NCBI GenBank assembly: GCA_029881635.1
Contig: JAOUMG010000146.1
Span: forward strand, 1 to 5,902
DNA from: Paracoccaceae bacterium
GTDB taxonomy: Bacteria > Pseudomonadota > Alphaproteobacteria > Rhodobacterales > Rhodobacteraceae
Direction of reading: 5' to 3'
Length of the DNA: 5,902 bases
A model generated the notes under the pieces. The model was not told where the DNA came from and did no database searches. It worked only from the letters and a program-made list of their open reading frames with translations. The position numbers were made by a program, and so were the translations under genes. Each line of letters opens with the position of its first letter. The first letter of the stretch is position 1. Below are positions 5,729 to 5,902 of this stretch, one piece after another.

Positions 5729-5757
5729 ATAATGGGCGAAGCATCTATTGCGCGCAA
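5729..5757 (-). promoter_or_regulatory. candidate promoter of the HpcH/HpaI aldolase gene
   Basis: On the - strand, TTGCGC (5752-5757) and CATTAT (5729-5734) are separated by 17 bp. Transcription would start near 5722, about 40 nt before the ATG at 5683. The hexamers match the sigma-70 consensus only moderately, but spacing and position fit. The -35 lies inside the palindrome at 5747-5758. Confidence 0.4.
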
Positions 5758-5758
5758 T
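5747..5758. promoter_or_regulatory. 12-bp perfect palindrome, candidate operator
   Basis: ATTGCGCGCAAT is a perfect inverted repeat with a central CG, 64 bp before the aldolase start and overlapping its candidate -35. Such sites are common for LacI- or GntR-type sugar-acid repressors. No regulator gene is visible in the window. Confidence 0.4.
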
Positions 5759-5822
5759 CCTAAAGGCCGTCGGCTGTCCTCAGTCGGGCTGCCTGATTGG
5801 TAAATCATTTCTGCCTGGCCGT

Positions 5823-5842
5823 CAGCGGGAAGTGGTCCGCTG
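5823..5842. terminator. small hairpin, possible terminator or operator
   Basis: CAGCGG (5823-5828) pairs with CCGCTG (5837-5842) around an 8-nt loop. It lies about 19 bp beyond the stop of the possible leftward gene at the right edge, where a terminator would be expected, but no T run follows on the - strand, so the call is weak. Confidence 0.25.
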
Positions 5843-5860
5843 GAATGTCGCTGGTTACCG

Positions 5861-5902
5861 TCAATTCAGGGTGCGTGCGACCACCGGGGTGCCATCGGCT
5901 AT
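5861..5902 (-). CDS. possible C-terminal end of a further leftward gene (partial)
   Basis: Read on the - strand from the right edge, the frame encodes IADGTPVVARTLN and then TGA. The composition is protein-like, and a hairpin follows, so this may be the tail of a gene upstream of the aldolase, perhaps in the same catabolic locus. With 13 codons no family can be assigned, and it may be chance. Confidence 0.25.
   Translation of the reverse strand: MADGTPVVARTLN

Noticed and set aside
5794..5807. Short inverted repeat TGATT-4nt-AATCA
   Set aside because: A 5-bp AT-containing dyad at this length is expected by chance, and it has no clear placement relative to the promoter.

Overview
The window looks like a chromosomal stretch from an alphaproteobacterium, most likely a Rhodobacteraceae or Roseobacter-group member. 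This rests on the moderately high GC content, the inositol gene set, an enzyme-dense layout with ATGA overlaps, and a SoxR acting next to a non-soxS target. The assignment is inference; there is no rRNA or marker gene to fix it. I see no mobile element, CRISPR array, tRNA or rRNA.

Region 1 (1-2337, + strand) is the 3' part of a myo-inositol catabolic operon. It holds the C-terminal part of 5-deoxy-glucuronate isomerase (iolB), a class II metal aldolase in the position expected for the 6-phospho-5-dehydro-2-deoxygluconate aldolase step (IolJ role), and an inositol 2-dehydrogenase of the Gfo/Idh/MocA family (iolG). Both junctions are translationally tight. A GC-rich hairpin with a T run at 2347-2387 closes the operon and also lies just past the convergent gene on the other side.

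Region 2 (2389-3356) is a compact redox-response module. A VOC/glyoxalase-fold protein (- strand) and the [2Fe-2S] regulator SoxR (+ strand) are divergent. Between them is a near-perfect SoxR box in a promoter with a 19-bp spacer that points toward the VOC gene. The VOC protein is therefore a predicted direct SoxR target.

Region 3 (3357-3864) has no large gene. It holds a possible 48-codon small membrane protein on the - strand with a good Shine-Dalgarno, and a stretch able to form nested stems (3664-3755) that could be the leader of either flanking gene.

Region 4 (3865-5683) has a multi-spanning TerC/DUF475-like membrane protein (+), and convergent to it with a 7-bp gap an HpcH/HpaI-family 2-keto-3-deoxy acid aldolase (-). 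The aldolase is preceded by a candidate promoter whose -35 overlaps a 12-bp perfect palindrome, a plausible operator. The last 219 bases hold this control region, a small hairpin and perhaps the last 13 codons of a further - strand gene.

The best leads are the SoxR-VOC module, the small membrane ORF with the structured leader region beside it, and the atypical active-site loops of the inositol-operon aldolase. Nothing amounts to a clearly new multi-gene system.
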